From: Curtobacterium sp. MCLR17_036
Lineage (GTDB): Bacteria; Actinomycetota; Actinomycetes; Actinomycetales; Microbacteriaceae
Length of the DNA: 64,000 bases
Assembly: GCF_003234445.2 (NCBI RefSeq)
Contig: NZ_CP126269.1
Span: 2,108,001 to 2,172,000 of the forward strand
Direction of reading: 5' to 3'
The notes beneath the pieces are model-generated. The model made no database searches. It was not told the DNA's origin and saw only the letters and a list, made by a program, of their open reading frames with translations. Below, piece by piece: positions 28,168-36,415 of the stretch; positions within the stretch are counted from its first letter, which is position 1, and each line of letters begins with the position of its first letter. The position numbers and the translations under genes were made by a program.

Positions 28168-28989
28168 ATGCACTTCCTCGTGGTCGGTCAGTGGCAGGGT
28201 TCGGCGTCGTCCCGCGCGATGCGGCTGGGTGACGGGGCATCGGCGATCGCCGCCGACCTGCCCCGGGCGTCGACGACGGTGGTCGAGGTCCCGGCGGGTG
28301 CCGGCGACCGGCTCGAGACCGCCGTCGCCCGCTACACCGCCGTCCTCGGCGTCGCCGAGCGCGTCGCCGAGGAGACGAGCGTCGCCTCCGAGCCCGTCCT
28401 CGTGGTCGGGGGCGACGGCGCGAGCGTGCTCGGCGCCACCGTCGCGCTCGACGCCGACACCGCGTTCGTCCGCATCGCCGGGTCGAGCGGCTACCGCCCG
28501 CTGAACCGCGCCCAGCCGGTCGCCGCCGAGACCGCGGTCCTGCGGCTCCTCGTCGACCGACCGGACGACCTGTTCCCCGGCCTGCCCCGCCCGTCGGCCG
28601 GCTCCGTCGTGCTCGCCGGCGTCCGCGGCCTCGAGGACGCCGAACGCTCCGCCCTCGACCGGGCCGGCATCGCCCACCTCGACGTCGACGCGGCGACGCC
28701 CGACGCCCTCGGCGCGGCGGTCGACGCCACCGGCGCGTCGTCGGTGTTCGTGCACGTGGACCTCGACGTCTTGGACCCGTCCGAGATCGACGGGCTGCTC
28801 GAACCCGTCCCCTTCGGTCTCGACGGTGCGGGCCTCGTCGAACGCATCCAGGCCGCCACCCGCGGACGCCGACTCGCCGGTGCCGCGCTGACCGGCTTCG
28901 CGCCGGTCGACCCGGACCGCGCGGTCGACGACCTCGGCGTGATCCTGCGCGTCGTGGGCGCCCTGACGAGCGCGGCGCGGATCGGCTGA
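28168..28989 (+). CDS. Arginase-fold protein with degenerate metal site
   Basis: A 273-residue protein of the ureohydrolase (arginase/agmatinase/formiminoglutamase) superfamily. The C-terminal signature HVDLDVLDPSEI is intact. The two N-terminal metal motifs are not: GGDHS is GGDGAS (the histidine is lost), and where family members have DAHxD this protein reads RIAGSSGYRP. At least three manganese ligands therefore seem missing, so normal urea-forming hydrolysis is unlikely. It may be a non-catalytic relative or use another chemistry. It stands alone between pspA and the disulfide oxidoreductase, 44 bp from both neighbours. Confidence 0.75.
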   Translation: MHFLVVGQWQGSASSRAMRLGDGASAIAADLPRASTTVVEVPAGAGDRLETAVARYTAVLGVAERVAEETSVASEPVLVVGGDGASVLGATVALDADTAFVRIAGSSGYRPLNRAQPVAAETAVLRLLVDRPDDLFPGLPRPSAGSVVLAGVRGLEDAERSALDRAGIAHLDVDAATPDALGAAVDATGASSVFVHVDLDVLDPSEIDGLLEPVPFGLDGAGLVERIQAATRGRRLAGAALTGFAPVDPDRAVDDLGVILRVVGALTSAARIG

Positions 28990-29032
28990 CCGCCCCGGGC
29001 CGTCCCATGCCGCCCCGCGTACGCTCGGCGGC

Positions 29033-30436
29033 ATGACGGACTACGACCTCATCGTGATCGGCGCCGGCGCAGTCGGCGAGAACGTGGCGGACTACGCCCA
29101 CAAGCGCGGCCTGTCGGTCGCCGTCGTCGAGGCGGAACTCGTCGGCGGGGAGTGCTCCTACTGGGCGTGCATGCCGTCCAAGGCCCTGCTCCGGAGCGGA
29201 CACGCCCTCGCCGCCGCGAAGCGCCTCGACGGTGCCGCACAGGCGGTCACCGGCACGCTCGACGCGGCGCACGTGCTCGCCCGCCGCAACTCCTTCACCT
29301 CGGACTGGAAGGACGACTCCCAGGTGTCCTGGCTCGAGTCGGCCGGCATCGCCCTGATCCGCGGCCACGCCCGCATCACCGGCCCGAAGACCATCGAGGT
29401 CGCCGGCGAGACGCACACCGCCCGCGCGGCCGTCGCCGTCGTCACCGGCTCCCTGCACGCGCTGCCGGACGTGCCCGGCCTCGCCGATGCGAAGCCGTGG
29501 GGCACGCGTGAGGGCACGAGCGCACAGCAGGTCCCGGAGAGCCTGCTCGTCATCGGTGGCGGCGTCGCCGGTTCCGAGCTCGCCACCGCCTGGGCGTCGC
29601 TCGGCGCGAAGGTCACGCTCGTGGCACGCGGCGGCCTGCTCGGCGGCATGGAGCCGTTCGCCGGCGAGCTCGTCGGCGACGCCCTGCGCGAGCTCGGCGT
29701 CGACGTCCGCACCGGCGTCAGCCCCGTCCGCGTCGACCGTGACGAGCACGGCCTCGTGACGACCACGCTCGACGACGGCACGACGGTCATCACCAGCGAG
29801 GTCCTCGCCGCGACCGGACGCTCGCCGCACACCGCCGAACTCGGGCTCGAGTCGGTCGGACTCACCGCGGGCGACTGGCTCGAGGTCGACGACACCATGC
29901 TCGTGCACGGCACCGACTGGCTCTACGCCGTCGGCGACGCCAACCACCGCGCGCTCCTGACGCACCAGGGCAAGTACCAGGCCCGTGCCGCCGGCGAGGC
30001 CATCGCCGCGCGCTTCCAGGGCACCACGCTGCAGACCGAGCCGTGGGGAGCGCACGTCGCGACCGCCGACCACGCCGCGGTCCCCCAGGTCACCTTCACC
30101 GACCCGGAGGTCGCCAGCGTCGGCCTCACCGAGCGGGCCGCCCGCGAGCAGGGCCTGAACGTCCGCGCGGTCGAGTACGACCTCGGCAGCGTCGCGGGCT
30201 CCGCCCTGCAGGCCGACGGCTACACCGGACGCGCCAAGATGGTCGTCGACGAGGACCGCGGCGTCGTCGTCGGGGTCACCTTCGTCGGACAGGACGTCGC
30301 CGAGATGCTCCACGCCGCCACCGTCGCCGTCGTCGGCGAGGTCCCGGTCGCCCGCCTCTGGCACGCCGTGCCGGCCTACCCGACCATGAACGAGATCTGG
30401 CTCCGCCTGCTCGAGACCTACGGCCGCCCGGTGTGA
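29033..30436 (+). CDS. FAD-dependent pyridine nucleotide-disulfide oxidoreductase
   Basis: A 467-residue class I flavoprotein like dihydrolipoamide dehydrogenase or mercuric reductase. Landmarks: FAD Rossmann motif LIVIGAGAVGENVADYA, redox-active cysteines in GGECSYWACMPSKALL (C-x4-C), NAD(P) motif LLVIGGGVAGSELATAW, the FAD motif YAVGDAN and the C-terminal dimer HAVPAYPTMNEIW. The usual His-Glu active-site pair (HxxPTxxE) reads HAVPAYPTMNE. There are no lipoyl-enzyme genes nearby, so substrate is open. GTGA overlap with the next gene. Confidence 0.9.
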   Translation: MTDYDLIVIGAGAVGENVADYAHKRGLSVAVVEAELVGGECSYWACMPSKALLRSGHALAAAKRLDGAAQAVTGTLDAAHVLARRNSFTSDWKDDSQVSWLESAGIALIRGHARITGPKTIEVAGETHTARAAVAVVTGSLHALPDVPGLADAKPWGTREGTSAQQVPESLLVIGGGVAGSELATAWASLGAKVTLVARGGLLGGMEPFAGELVGDALRELGVDVRTGVSPVRVDRDEHGLVTTTLDDGTTVITSEVLAATGRSPHTAELGLESVGLTAGDWLEVDDTMLVHGTDWLYAVGDANHRALLTHQGKYQARAAGEAIAARFQGTTLQTEPWGAHVATADHAAVPQVTFTDPEVASVGLTERAAREQGLNVRAVEYDLGSVAGSALQADGYTGRAKMVVDEDRGVVVGVTFVGQDVAEMLHAATVAVVGEVPVARLWHAVPAYPTMNEIWLRLLETYGRPV

Positions 30437-30807
30437 CCGGCCGCGGTGTCGTCCGGCGGGCGGTGCTCGACTCCCCCGTGTCGCGCGCCGGCTGGGTCGC
30501 CGCGACGGCGCTCGGCCTGGCGATCGGCATCCCGCTGTCCACCGGCCGGATCCGCGTCGTCGACGGCCTCGTCGTCTGCACGGGACTGCCGCGCTGGGTC
30601 TTCCGGCGCGGCGGCACCTGTGTCGGCTCGGTCTACCTGACCCGCGACAACGACGGCGACCGGGTGCTCCGGCACGAGCGCGTGCACGTCGACCAGTGGC
30701 GGCGGTACGGCGTGCTCATGCCGGTGCTCTACGCCGTCGCCGGTCGCGACCCGCTCCGCAACCGGTTCGAGGTCGAGGCGGGCCTGGAGGACGGCGGCTA
30801 CCGCTGA
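30433..30807 (+). CDS. Small membrane-anchored HExxH protein
   Basis: A 124-residue protein of unknown function. It has a hydrophobic N-terminal segment (about 18-38) and a C-terminal motif HERVHVDQWRRYG that fits the HExxH zinc-binding pattern, with a downstream glutamate in FEVEAGLEDGGYR. The arrangement resembles minimal gluzincin-like domains; protease activity is only a possibility. The GTG start overlaps the stop of the flavoprotein (GTGA), so the two are co-translated. Last gene before a hairpin repeat array. Confidence 0.7.
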   Translation: MTGRGVVRRAVLDSPVSRAGWVAATALGLAIGIPLSTGRIRVVDGLVVCTGLPRWVFRRGGTCVGSVYLTRDNDGDRVLRHERVHVDQWRRYGVLMPVLYAVAGRDPLRNRFEVEAGLEDGGYR

Positions 30808-31120
30808 CTCCGGCCCTGCGGCGGCAGCGCTGCAGGGCTGCCGTGACTCGCTGGCGAGGTCGCACGACACGCCGCACGCCGACCGCCGAGGTCGCACTTC
30901 GTGCCGCTTCCGCCCAGTGCAAGCGGCCCGTAGTGCGATCTCACCGGCCACGGCGGTCGTGAGTGGCCGTCCCCGCAGGCGAGAGGCCCGACGCCGAGGT
31001 CGCACGACACGCCGCGCGCCGGTCGCCGAGGTCGCACGTCGTGCCGCTTCCGGCGCCTGCAAGCGGCACATGGCGCGACCTCACCGATGAGTCCGAGCCG
31101 ACGCGCACCCGACCCGCGCG
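30808..31120. repeat. Repeat array B: 140-bp tandem unit with large hairpins between convergent genes
   Basis: No gene is seen. Two tandem units begin with GAGGTCGCACGACACGCCGC at 30856 and 30996 (140 bp apart). Each holds a large hairpin. In unit 1 arms of 22 bases (30888-30909 and 30921-30942) enclose 11 bases. In unit 2 the arms are at 31028-31049 and 31061-31082 with four mismatches. Arm ends GTGCCGCTT and AAGCGGCAC are shared. No T-tract follows. The array separates the plus-strand HExxH gene from the minus-strand ABC ATPase. Confidence 0.85.
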
Positions 31121-31927
31121 TCAGGCCGCGCGCCGCCGCGGGACGATGAGCGGCGTGCCGGTCTCCGGGTCGGGGACGACGACGCACGGCAGGCCGAAGA
31201 CGTCCTCGACGAGGTCGGCGGTGAGCACCGAGGCCGGCGCCCCCGAGGCGACGATCGAGCCCTGGCGCATGGCGATGACGTGGGTGGCGTAGCGCGCCGC
31301 CTGGTTCAGGTCGTGCAGCACCGCGACGACCGTGCGGCCGGCCGCGTGCAGCGCCGAGGCGAGTTCGAGCACGTCGTACTGGTGCGCGATGTCGAGGAAC
31401 GTCGTCGGCTCGTCGAGCAGGACGATGTCGGTCTCCTGGGCGAGCACCATCGCGATCCAGACCCGCTGGCGCTGGCCGCCGGACAGCTCGTCGACGCTCC
31501 GGTCCGCCAGCTCCACGGTCTCCGTCTGCTCGAGCGCGGCGAGCACGGCGCGGCGGTCGGAACCGGACGACGGGTGCAGCAGGTCCTGGTGCGGGAAGCG
31601 GCCGCGCGACACGAGGTCGCGCACGGTGATGCCGTCCGGGGCGATCGGTGTCTGGGGCAGCATGCCGATCCGGCGGGCGACCGCCTTCGGCCGCAGCGAC
31701 GTGATCGGCACGCCGTCGAGGTACACCGTTCCGGCGGTCGGCTTGAGGGTGCGGGCGAAGGACCGCAGCAGCGTCGACTTGCCGCAGGCGTTCGGACCGA
31801 CGATGACCGTCAGCTCACCGTCCGGCACGTCGACGTCGAGGGCGTCGACCACGACCCGGTCGTCGTAGGCCAGGGTCAGGCCGCGTGCACCGAGGGCGGT
31901 CGAGGGCGCACCGCCCGGAGCGGTCAA
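31121..31927 (-). CDS. Siderophore-type ABC transporter ATP-binding protein (FecE/FepC-like)
   Basis: A 268-residue ATPase: Walker A GPNACGKST, Q-loop region GMLPQTPIAPDGITV, signature LSGGQRQRVWIAM, Walker B IVLLDEPTTFLD and switch histidine in VLHDLNQAARYA. The FLDIAHQYDVLELASAL stretch is typical of iron-siderophore importers. The start is a TTG overlapping the stop of the siderophore-interacting protein (TTGA). No permease or binding protein is encoded nearby, so it must serve permeases elsewhere or be a remnant. Confidence 0.88.
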   Translation of the reverse strand: MTAPGGAPSTALGARGLTLAYDDRVVVDALDVDVPDGELTVIVGPNACGKSTLLRSFARTLKPTAGTVYLDGVPITSLRPKAVARRIGMLPQTPIAPDGITVRDLVSRGRFPHQDLLHPSSGSDRRAVLAALEQTETVELADRSVDELSGGQRQRVWIAMVLAQETDIVLLDEPTTFLDIAHQYDVLELASALHAAGRTVVAVLHDLNQAARYATHVIAMRQGSIVASGAPASVLTADLVEDVFGLPCVVVPDPETGTPLIVPRRRAA

Positions 31928-32820
31928 TGCTCGGCCTTGCCGTGCCGCCAGTAGCCCATGAACGCGACCTGCTTGCGGTCGATGCCGACGCCGCGCACCA
32001 GGTGGCGGCGGAGCTCCTTGACGCAGCCGGCCTCGCCAGCGATCCACGCGTAGACCGGGCGCTCCTCGGCGGGTGGCGGTACGTCCCACAGGACCTGCTC
32101 GTCGACGTCGACGTCGGTCAGCTCGGCGGAGGGCGCGCACGCGGCGGCCGGGGCGACCGACGACGCCCAGGCGTGCACCTGGTCGGTCATCCGCACGCCG
32201 TGCGTCGCGCCGTTGCGAGCGATCCAGCGGACCTCGACCCCGGCGGGCGCGGTGACGGGCAGGCGGTCGGCGTCGGTGGGGACCTCGATGAAGACGTGGC
32301 CGACGGTGGAGACGTCGAGGGCCTCGAGGATGGCGCAGATGGCGGGAGCGGCGGTCTCGTCGCCGGCGAGCAGGATCCGGTTCGCGTGGCCCGGTGCGAA
32401 CTCCGCGGCACCGGTCGGCAGGTCGGCGGAGGACTCGGGCACGCGCGGCCCGACGATGCGGATCTCGTCGCCGACACGGCAGGACGACACCCAGCGCGAG
32501 GCGGGGCCGGCGTCGCCGTGCGCGACGAAGTCGATGTCGAGCTCGTGGGCGTCGGGTCGGAACGAGCGCACCGTGTAGGTGCGCAGCGGGTTCCGTGCCT
32601 CGTCGGGCAGCGCCCGCCAGGCGGTGTACCAGTCGTCGTCCTCCGGCAGTTCGGAGAAGCCGCCGTCGGGCAGCGGCAGCACGATCTTGATCCGCTGGTC
32701 CAGGCCCACCGACGAGAAGTCGGCGAGCGCGTCGCCCGTCAGCGTCACCCGGACGAAGTGCGGGGTGAGCGAGGTGACGGCCGCCACGCGGACGGGGAAG
32801 ACGCGGTACCGGGTTGCCAC
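31924..32820 (-). CDS. Siderophore-interacting protein (FAD-dependent ferric-siderophore reductase)
   Basis: A 298-residue cytoplasmic ViuB/YqjH-type protein that reduces ferric siderophores to free the iron. FAD-binding motif RTYTVRSF in the N-terminal beta-barrel, ILLAGDETAAPAICAIL for nucleotide, and the C-terminal AWIAGEAGCVKELRRHLV and GYWRHGKAEH, all family hallmarks. An IdeR/DtxR-like box lies 10 bp upstream of the start, so expression should rise when iron is low. Co-translated with the ABC ATPase through a 4-bp overlap. Confidence 0.92.
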   Translation of the reverse strand: MATRYRVFPVRVAAVTSLTPHFVRVTLTGDALADFSSVGLDQRIKIVLPLPDGGFSELPEDDDWYTAWRALPDEARNPLRTYTVRSFRPDAHELDIDFVAHGDAGPASRWVSSCRVGDEIRIVGPRVPESSADLPTGAAEFAPGHANRILLAGDETAAPAICAILEALDVSTVGHVFIEVPTDADRLPVTAPAGVEVRWIARNGATHGVRMTDQVHAWASSVAPAAACAPSAELTDVDVDEQVLWDVPPPAEERPVYAWIAGEAGCVKELRRHLVRGVGIDRKQVAFMGYWRHGKAEH

Positions 32821-32829
32821 GTCTCCGAG

Positions 32830-32848
32830 TATGGCATGCCTTACCTAA
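32830..32848 (-). promoter_or_regulatory. IdeR/DtxR-like iron box upstream of the siderophore pair
   Basis: On the minus strand the 19 bases read TTAGGTAAGGCATGCCATA; the left half TTAGGT-AGGC matches the DtxR/IdeR consensus well, the right half only partly. It overlaps the likely -10/-35 region of the siderophore-interacting protein and lies 38 bp from the divergent hydrolase start. Iron-dependent repression of the pair is expected. Confidence 0.65.
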
Positions 32849-32885
32849 CGTCTCCAGAGGTGCCGACGGTGCGAGGATCGTCCCC

Positions 32886-33836
32886 GTGTCCGATGCCCCC
32901 GACGACGAATTCGCCGACCTCGCCACGCTCGCGGCGGCGAGCGGCGTGCCGGAGCCGCTCCGCGCCTCCCGGCAGCTGGTCCGCACCGACGACGGACAGG
33001 AGACGTCCGCGATCCGGTGGGACACGACGGACGGACGGGAGGCCCGGGTCACCTACCTGCACGGGCTCGGCATCGACGCGCACAGCTTCGACCAGACGGC
33101 GCTCGCCCTGGGCGAGCCGGCGGTCGCCCTCGACCTGCCGGGCCACGGCAGGTCGAGCTGGCGGGACGACGCCGACTACGGGGCCGCCGTCACGGCGCCG
33201 GGCGTGCTCGCCGCGCTCGACGCGCTCGGTGTCGGACCGGGCGTCGTCGTCGGGCACTCGCTCGGTGCGATCCTCGCCGCGCGACTCGCGGCGGCGGCAC
33301 CGGAGCGGGTGACCGGGCTCGTGCTCGTCGACATGTCGCCGGACTTCGCGCAGCGCGCCGTGGACCGGATCGCCCGCGCCCTCGAGACCGAGCCGGCGTT
33401 CGAGTCGCTCGAGCAGGTCGTCGACCGCGCGGTCGAGGCACGGGTCGGCGACGACCGCTCGGTGCTCCTCCGCGAGGCCCGGCACACCACGCGGCTCGGT
33501 GCCGACGGGCGGCTCGTGCGCCGGCACCACTTCCCGCACCTGCCGGCCGGCCGGACGTCGTCGGTCGGGCGGTTCGCCGACGCGTGGCCGGACCTCGAGG
33601 CGCTCCGCGTGCCGCTCCTGCTCGTCCGGGGCGACCGCGGCTACGTGTCCCCGAAGCTGCACGCCGGGTTCGTCGAGCGCCTGCCGGACGCCGAGGTCGT
33701 CACGGTCACCGCGCGGCACGCGGTGCAGAACCAGGCACCCCTCGAACTGGCCGCGGCGATCCGGGCATGGGGCGAGCGGCACGGATTGTTGCACCCGATC
33801 GAGGAACCGTCGCCGGACGGTACCGACCGCCGGTAA
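32886..33836 (+). CDS. Alpha/beta-hydrolase
   Basis: A 316-residue hydrolase of unknown substrate. Oxyanion-loop motif YLHGLGIDA, LDLPGHGRSSW, nucleophile elbow VVGHSLGAILAARLA with the catalytic serine, an acid in LLLVRGDRGYVSP, and the probable catalytic histidine in TARHAVQNQAP. A cap domain lies about 170-230. The GTG start at 32886 follows GAGGA by eight bases; earlier in-frame codons overlap the iron box. Divergent from the siderophore genes. Confidence 0.85.
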   Translation: MSDAPDDEFADLATLAAASGVPEPLRASRQLVRTDDGQETSAIRWDTTDGREARVTYLHGLGIDAHSFDQTALALGEPAVALDLPGHGRSSWRDDADYGAAVTAPGVLAALDALGVGPGVVVGHSLGAILAARLAAAAPERVTGLVLVDMSPDFAQRAVDRIARALETEPAFESLEQVVDRAVEARVGDDRSVLLREARHTTRLGADGRLVRRHHFPHLPAGRTSSVGRFADAWPDLEALRVPLLLVRGDRGYVSPKLHAGFVERLPDAEVVTVTARHAVQNQAPLELAAAIRAWGERHGLLHPIEEPSPDGTDRR

Positions 33837-33894
33837 CCTCGTGCGAGCGCGAGGTCCGACCACCGTCCCCGCGCCCGGAAGGAACCCACAACCC

Positions 33895-35427
33895 ATGAGT
33901 CCGCTCCTCCGCCGCACCAGCCGCACCGGCCGCGCGGCCCTCGCCGCCACCGCGGTCGCCGTCGTGTCCGCCCTCGCGCTGACCGGCTGCGCCGGTTCGT
34001 CCGGCCCGACGGGCGGCCCCGACGCCACCGTCCGCGTGGGCCTGGTGCTCGAACCGACGAGCCTCGACATCCGGACGCAGTCCGGAGCCGCGCTCGACCA
34101 GGTGCTCATCGACAACGTGTACCAGGGGCTCGTCGGTCGGACCGCCGAGGGCGACATCCGCGACGTGCTGGCCTCGTCGCACGAGGTCTCCGACGACGGT
34201 CTCACGTACACGTTCACGTTGCGGAAGGGCACGACGTTCCAGGACGGCGAGCCGGTCACCGCCGCCGACGTGGTGTGGTCGCTCGAGCAGGTCAAGGCGA
34301 ACGACTCGTACATCGACTCGGCCACGCTCGCGAAGGTGCGGTCGATCTCCTCTCCCGCCGACGACACCGTCGTGCTCCGCCTGCGCCAGCCCGACTCCGA
34401 CCTGCTCTTCAACCTGACCGGTCGGGCCGGCCTGGTGCTCGAGGAGGGCGCGGAGAACGACCGCTCGGACAGCGCGAACGGCACCGGCCCCTTCGAGGTC
34501 GCGAGCTGGAAGCAGGGCGACTCGCTCACCTTCGAGCGCAACGACGACTACTGGGGCACGAAGGCGAAGGTCGCGAAGATCGTCTTCCGCTACATCACCG
34601 ACCCCTCGACCGCGGTGAACGCGATGGCCGAGGGCGACATCGACGTGCTCAACCCCGTCGACGGCACCCTGCGGAGCCAGCTCGAGGGCAACGCCGACAT
34701 CGCGCTGCACTCCGGCAAGACCACCGACAAGTACACGCTCGCCTTCAACGACCAGAAGGCGCCGTTCACCGACAAGCGGGTGCGCCAGGCGATCCGGCAG
34801 GCCATCGACCCGAAGGCGCTCATCAAGGCCGTCGGCGGCACCGGTGTCGAACAGGGCGGGCCGATCCCGGAGCTCGACCCGGGCTACGAGGACCTGACCG
34901 ACATCGACGCGTACGACCCCGCGAACGCGAAGAAGCTGCTGGCGGCCGCCGGCGCCCGGGACCTCGACCTGACGCTGACGTACGCCAACGTCTACCCGGC
35001 CGTGATCGGCGACGTGCTCAAGTCGCAGCTCGCCGAGGTCGGGATCACCCTGACCGTGGACCGTGTTGACTTCGCCACCTGGCTGTCGACCGTGTTCCAG
35101 GCGCCGAAGAAGGGCCCCCGCGACTTCGACCTGTCGATGGTCGACCACGTCGAGGCCCGCGACTTCGGCAATTGGGCGAACCCCGAGTACTACTTCGGGT
35201 ACGACAACCCCGAGGTGCAGGCGCTCTACGCCGAGTCGATCGCAGCGACGACCGAGGCCGACAAGGTCGACGCGCTCCGCAAGGCCGCGCGCATCGTGAG
35301 CGAGGACGCCGCCGGCGAGTGGCTGTACACGGCGACCGAGATCACCGCCGTGCGCTCCGGCGTGACCGGCTTCCCGGTGGACGGCGGCAACTCGCGACTC
35401 GACCTGTCGCGGCTCGCGGTCAAGTGA
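33895..35427 (+). CDS. ABC transporter substrate-binding lipoprotein, family 5 (peptide/nickel type)
   Basis: A 510-residue extracellular lipoprotein: basic start, hydrophobic signal, lipobox LTGC near residue 35, then the family 5 signature VRVGLVLEPTSLDIRT and the typical YTFTLRKGTTFQDGEPVTAADVVWS segment (in parts), GTGPFEV and YWGTKAKV. Family 5 proteins bind di- or oligopeptides, nickel or similar solutes; the ligand is not predictable here. AAGGAA lies 12 bases before the ATG. First of five co-directional genes forming a full importer. Confidence 0.93.
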   Translation: MSPLLRRTSRTGRAALAATAVAVVSALALTGCAGSSGPTGGPDATVRVGLVLEPTSLDIRTQSGAALDQVLIDNVYQGLVGRTAEGDIRDVLASSHEVSDDGLTYTFTLRKGTTFQDGEPVTAADVVWSLEQVKANDSYIDSATLAKVRSISSPADDTVVLRLRQPDSDLLFNLTGRAGLVLEEGAENDRSDSANGTGPFEVASWKQGDSLTFERNDDYWGTKAKVAKIVFRYITDPSTAVNAMAEGDIDVLNPVDGTLRSQLEGNADIALHSGKTTDKYTLAFNDQKAPFTDKRVRQAIRQAIDPKALIKAVGGTGVEQGGPIPELDPGYEDLTDIDAYDPANAKKLLAAAGARDLDLTLTYANVYPAVIGDVLKSQLAEVGITLTVDRVDFATWLSTVFQAPKKGPRDFDLSMVDHVEARDFGNWANPEYYFGYDNPEVQALYAESIAATTEADKVDALRKAARIVSEDAAGEWLYTATEITAVRSGVTGFPVDGGNSRLDLSRLAVK

Positions 35428-35461
35428 CGGCGATCCGTCCCGTCCCCGGGGCACCGGCGTC

Positions 35462-36415
35462 GTGACCCGGTTCCTCATCGGGCGGGTGCTGCTGCTCGTC
35501 GTCGGCCTGCTCGTGGCGAGCGTCATCGTCTTCGCCGTGCTGCGCGTGCTGCCCGGCGACGTCGCCCAGGTCGTCGCCGGCACCGAGTCCACCCCGGCCC
35601 AGGTTGAACGGCTCCGCCAGGAGCTCGGGCTGGACCGCCCCGTGGTCGTGCAGTACCTCGACTGGATCGGCGGGGTGTTCCGCGGCGACCTCGGCAACTC
35701 GCTCGTCACGAACGGTCGGGTCGGTCCGGAGATCGCCCAGAAGCTCGCGGTGACGCTGCCGCTCGCCGGGATGTCGTTGCTGGCGGCCCTCGTCATCGGG
35801 GTCCCGCTCGGCGTCCTCGCCGCGGTGCTCCGTCGACGCCCCGGCGGCGCCGTAATCGCCTTCGCGGCCCAGGCCGTGGCCGCGGTACCGATCGTGTGGG
35901 CCGGCATGCTCCTCGTGGCCCTGTTCGCCGTGACACTGCACTGGCTGCCCGCACAGGGCTTCCCCCTCGACGGCTGGTCGGCACCCGGACGGGCGTTCGC
36001 CGCGCTCGTGCTGCCCGCGCTGACGATCGGCGCCGTCGAGGGTGCCGTCATCCTCCGCTTCACCCGCTCCGCGACGCTGTCCGTGCTCGACGCCGACCAC
36101 CTGCGCACCGCGGCAGCGATCGGCCTCACCCGGACCGGGGCGCTGCTCCGGCACGGGCTGCCGTCGGTCGCGCTGACCGTGCTCGCGGTGCTCGGGGTGC
36201 AGATCGCCGGGCTGCTGGTCGGCGCCGTCGTGGTCGAGCAGGTCTTCTCGCTCCCCGGTGTCGGGCGCATGCTCGTGACCGACGTCGGCCGTCGCGACGT
36301 CACGAAGGTGCAGTCCGAGCTCCTCGTCCTGACCGGGCTCGTCCTGCTCGTCGGGTTCGCCGTCGACGTCGTGCACCGCGCCCTCGACCCCCGCCAGCGA
36401 GAGGCACACGAGTGA
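35462..36415 (+). CDS. ABC transporter permease (DppB-like)
   Basis: A 317-residue inner-membrane permease with six predicted helices. N-terminal VLRVLPGDVAQVVAG, the GDLGNSLVTNGRVGPEI loop and the EAA-type cytoplasmic loop AAAIGLTRTGALLRHGLPS identify the B-type permease of peptide/nickel importers. GTG start, 34 bp after the binding-protein gene; overlaps the next gene by 4 bp (GTGA). Confidence 0.93.
   Translation: MTRFLIGRVLLLVVGLLVASVIVFAVLRVLPGDVAQVVAGTESTPAQVERLRQELGLDRPVVVQYLDWIGGVFRGDLGNSLVTNGRVGPEIAQKLAVTLPLAGMSLLAALVIGVPLGVLAAVLRRRPGGAVIAFAAQAVAAVPIVWAGMLLVALFAVTLHWLPAQGFPLDGWSAPGRAFAALVLPALTIGAVEGAVILRFTRSATLSVLDADHLRTAAAIGLTRTGALLRHGLPSVALTVLAVLGVQIAGLLVGAVVVEQVFSLPGVGRMLVTDVGRRDVTKVQSELLVLTGLVLLVGFAVDVVHRALDPRQREAHE

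Noticed and set aside
28168..28989. Functional arginase or agmatinase
   Set aside because: GGDHS and DAHxD metal motifs are missing, so the usual activity should not be claimed.
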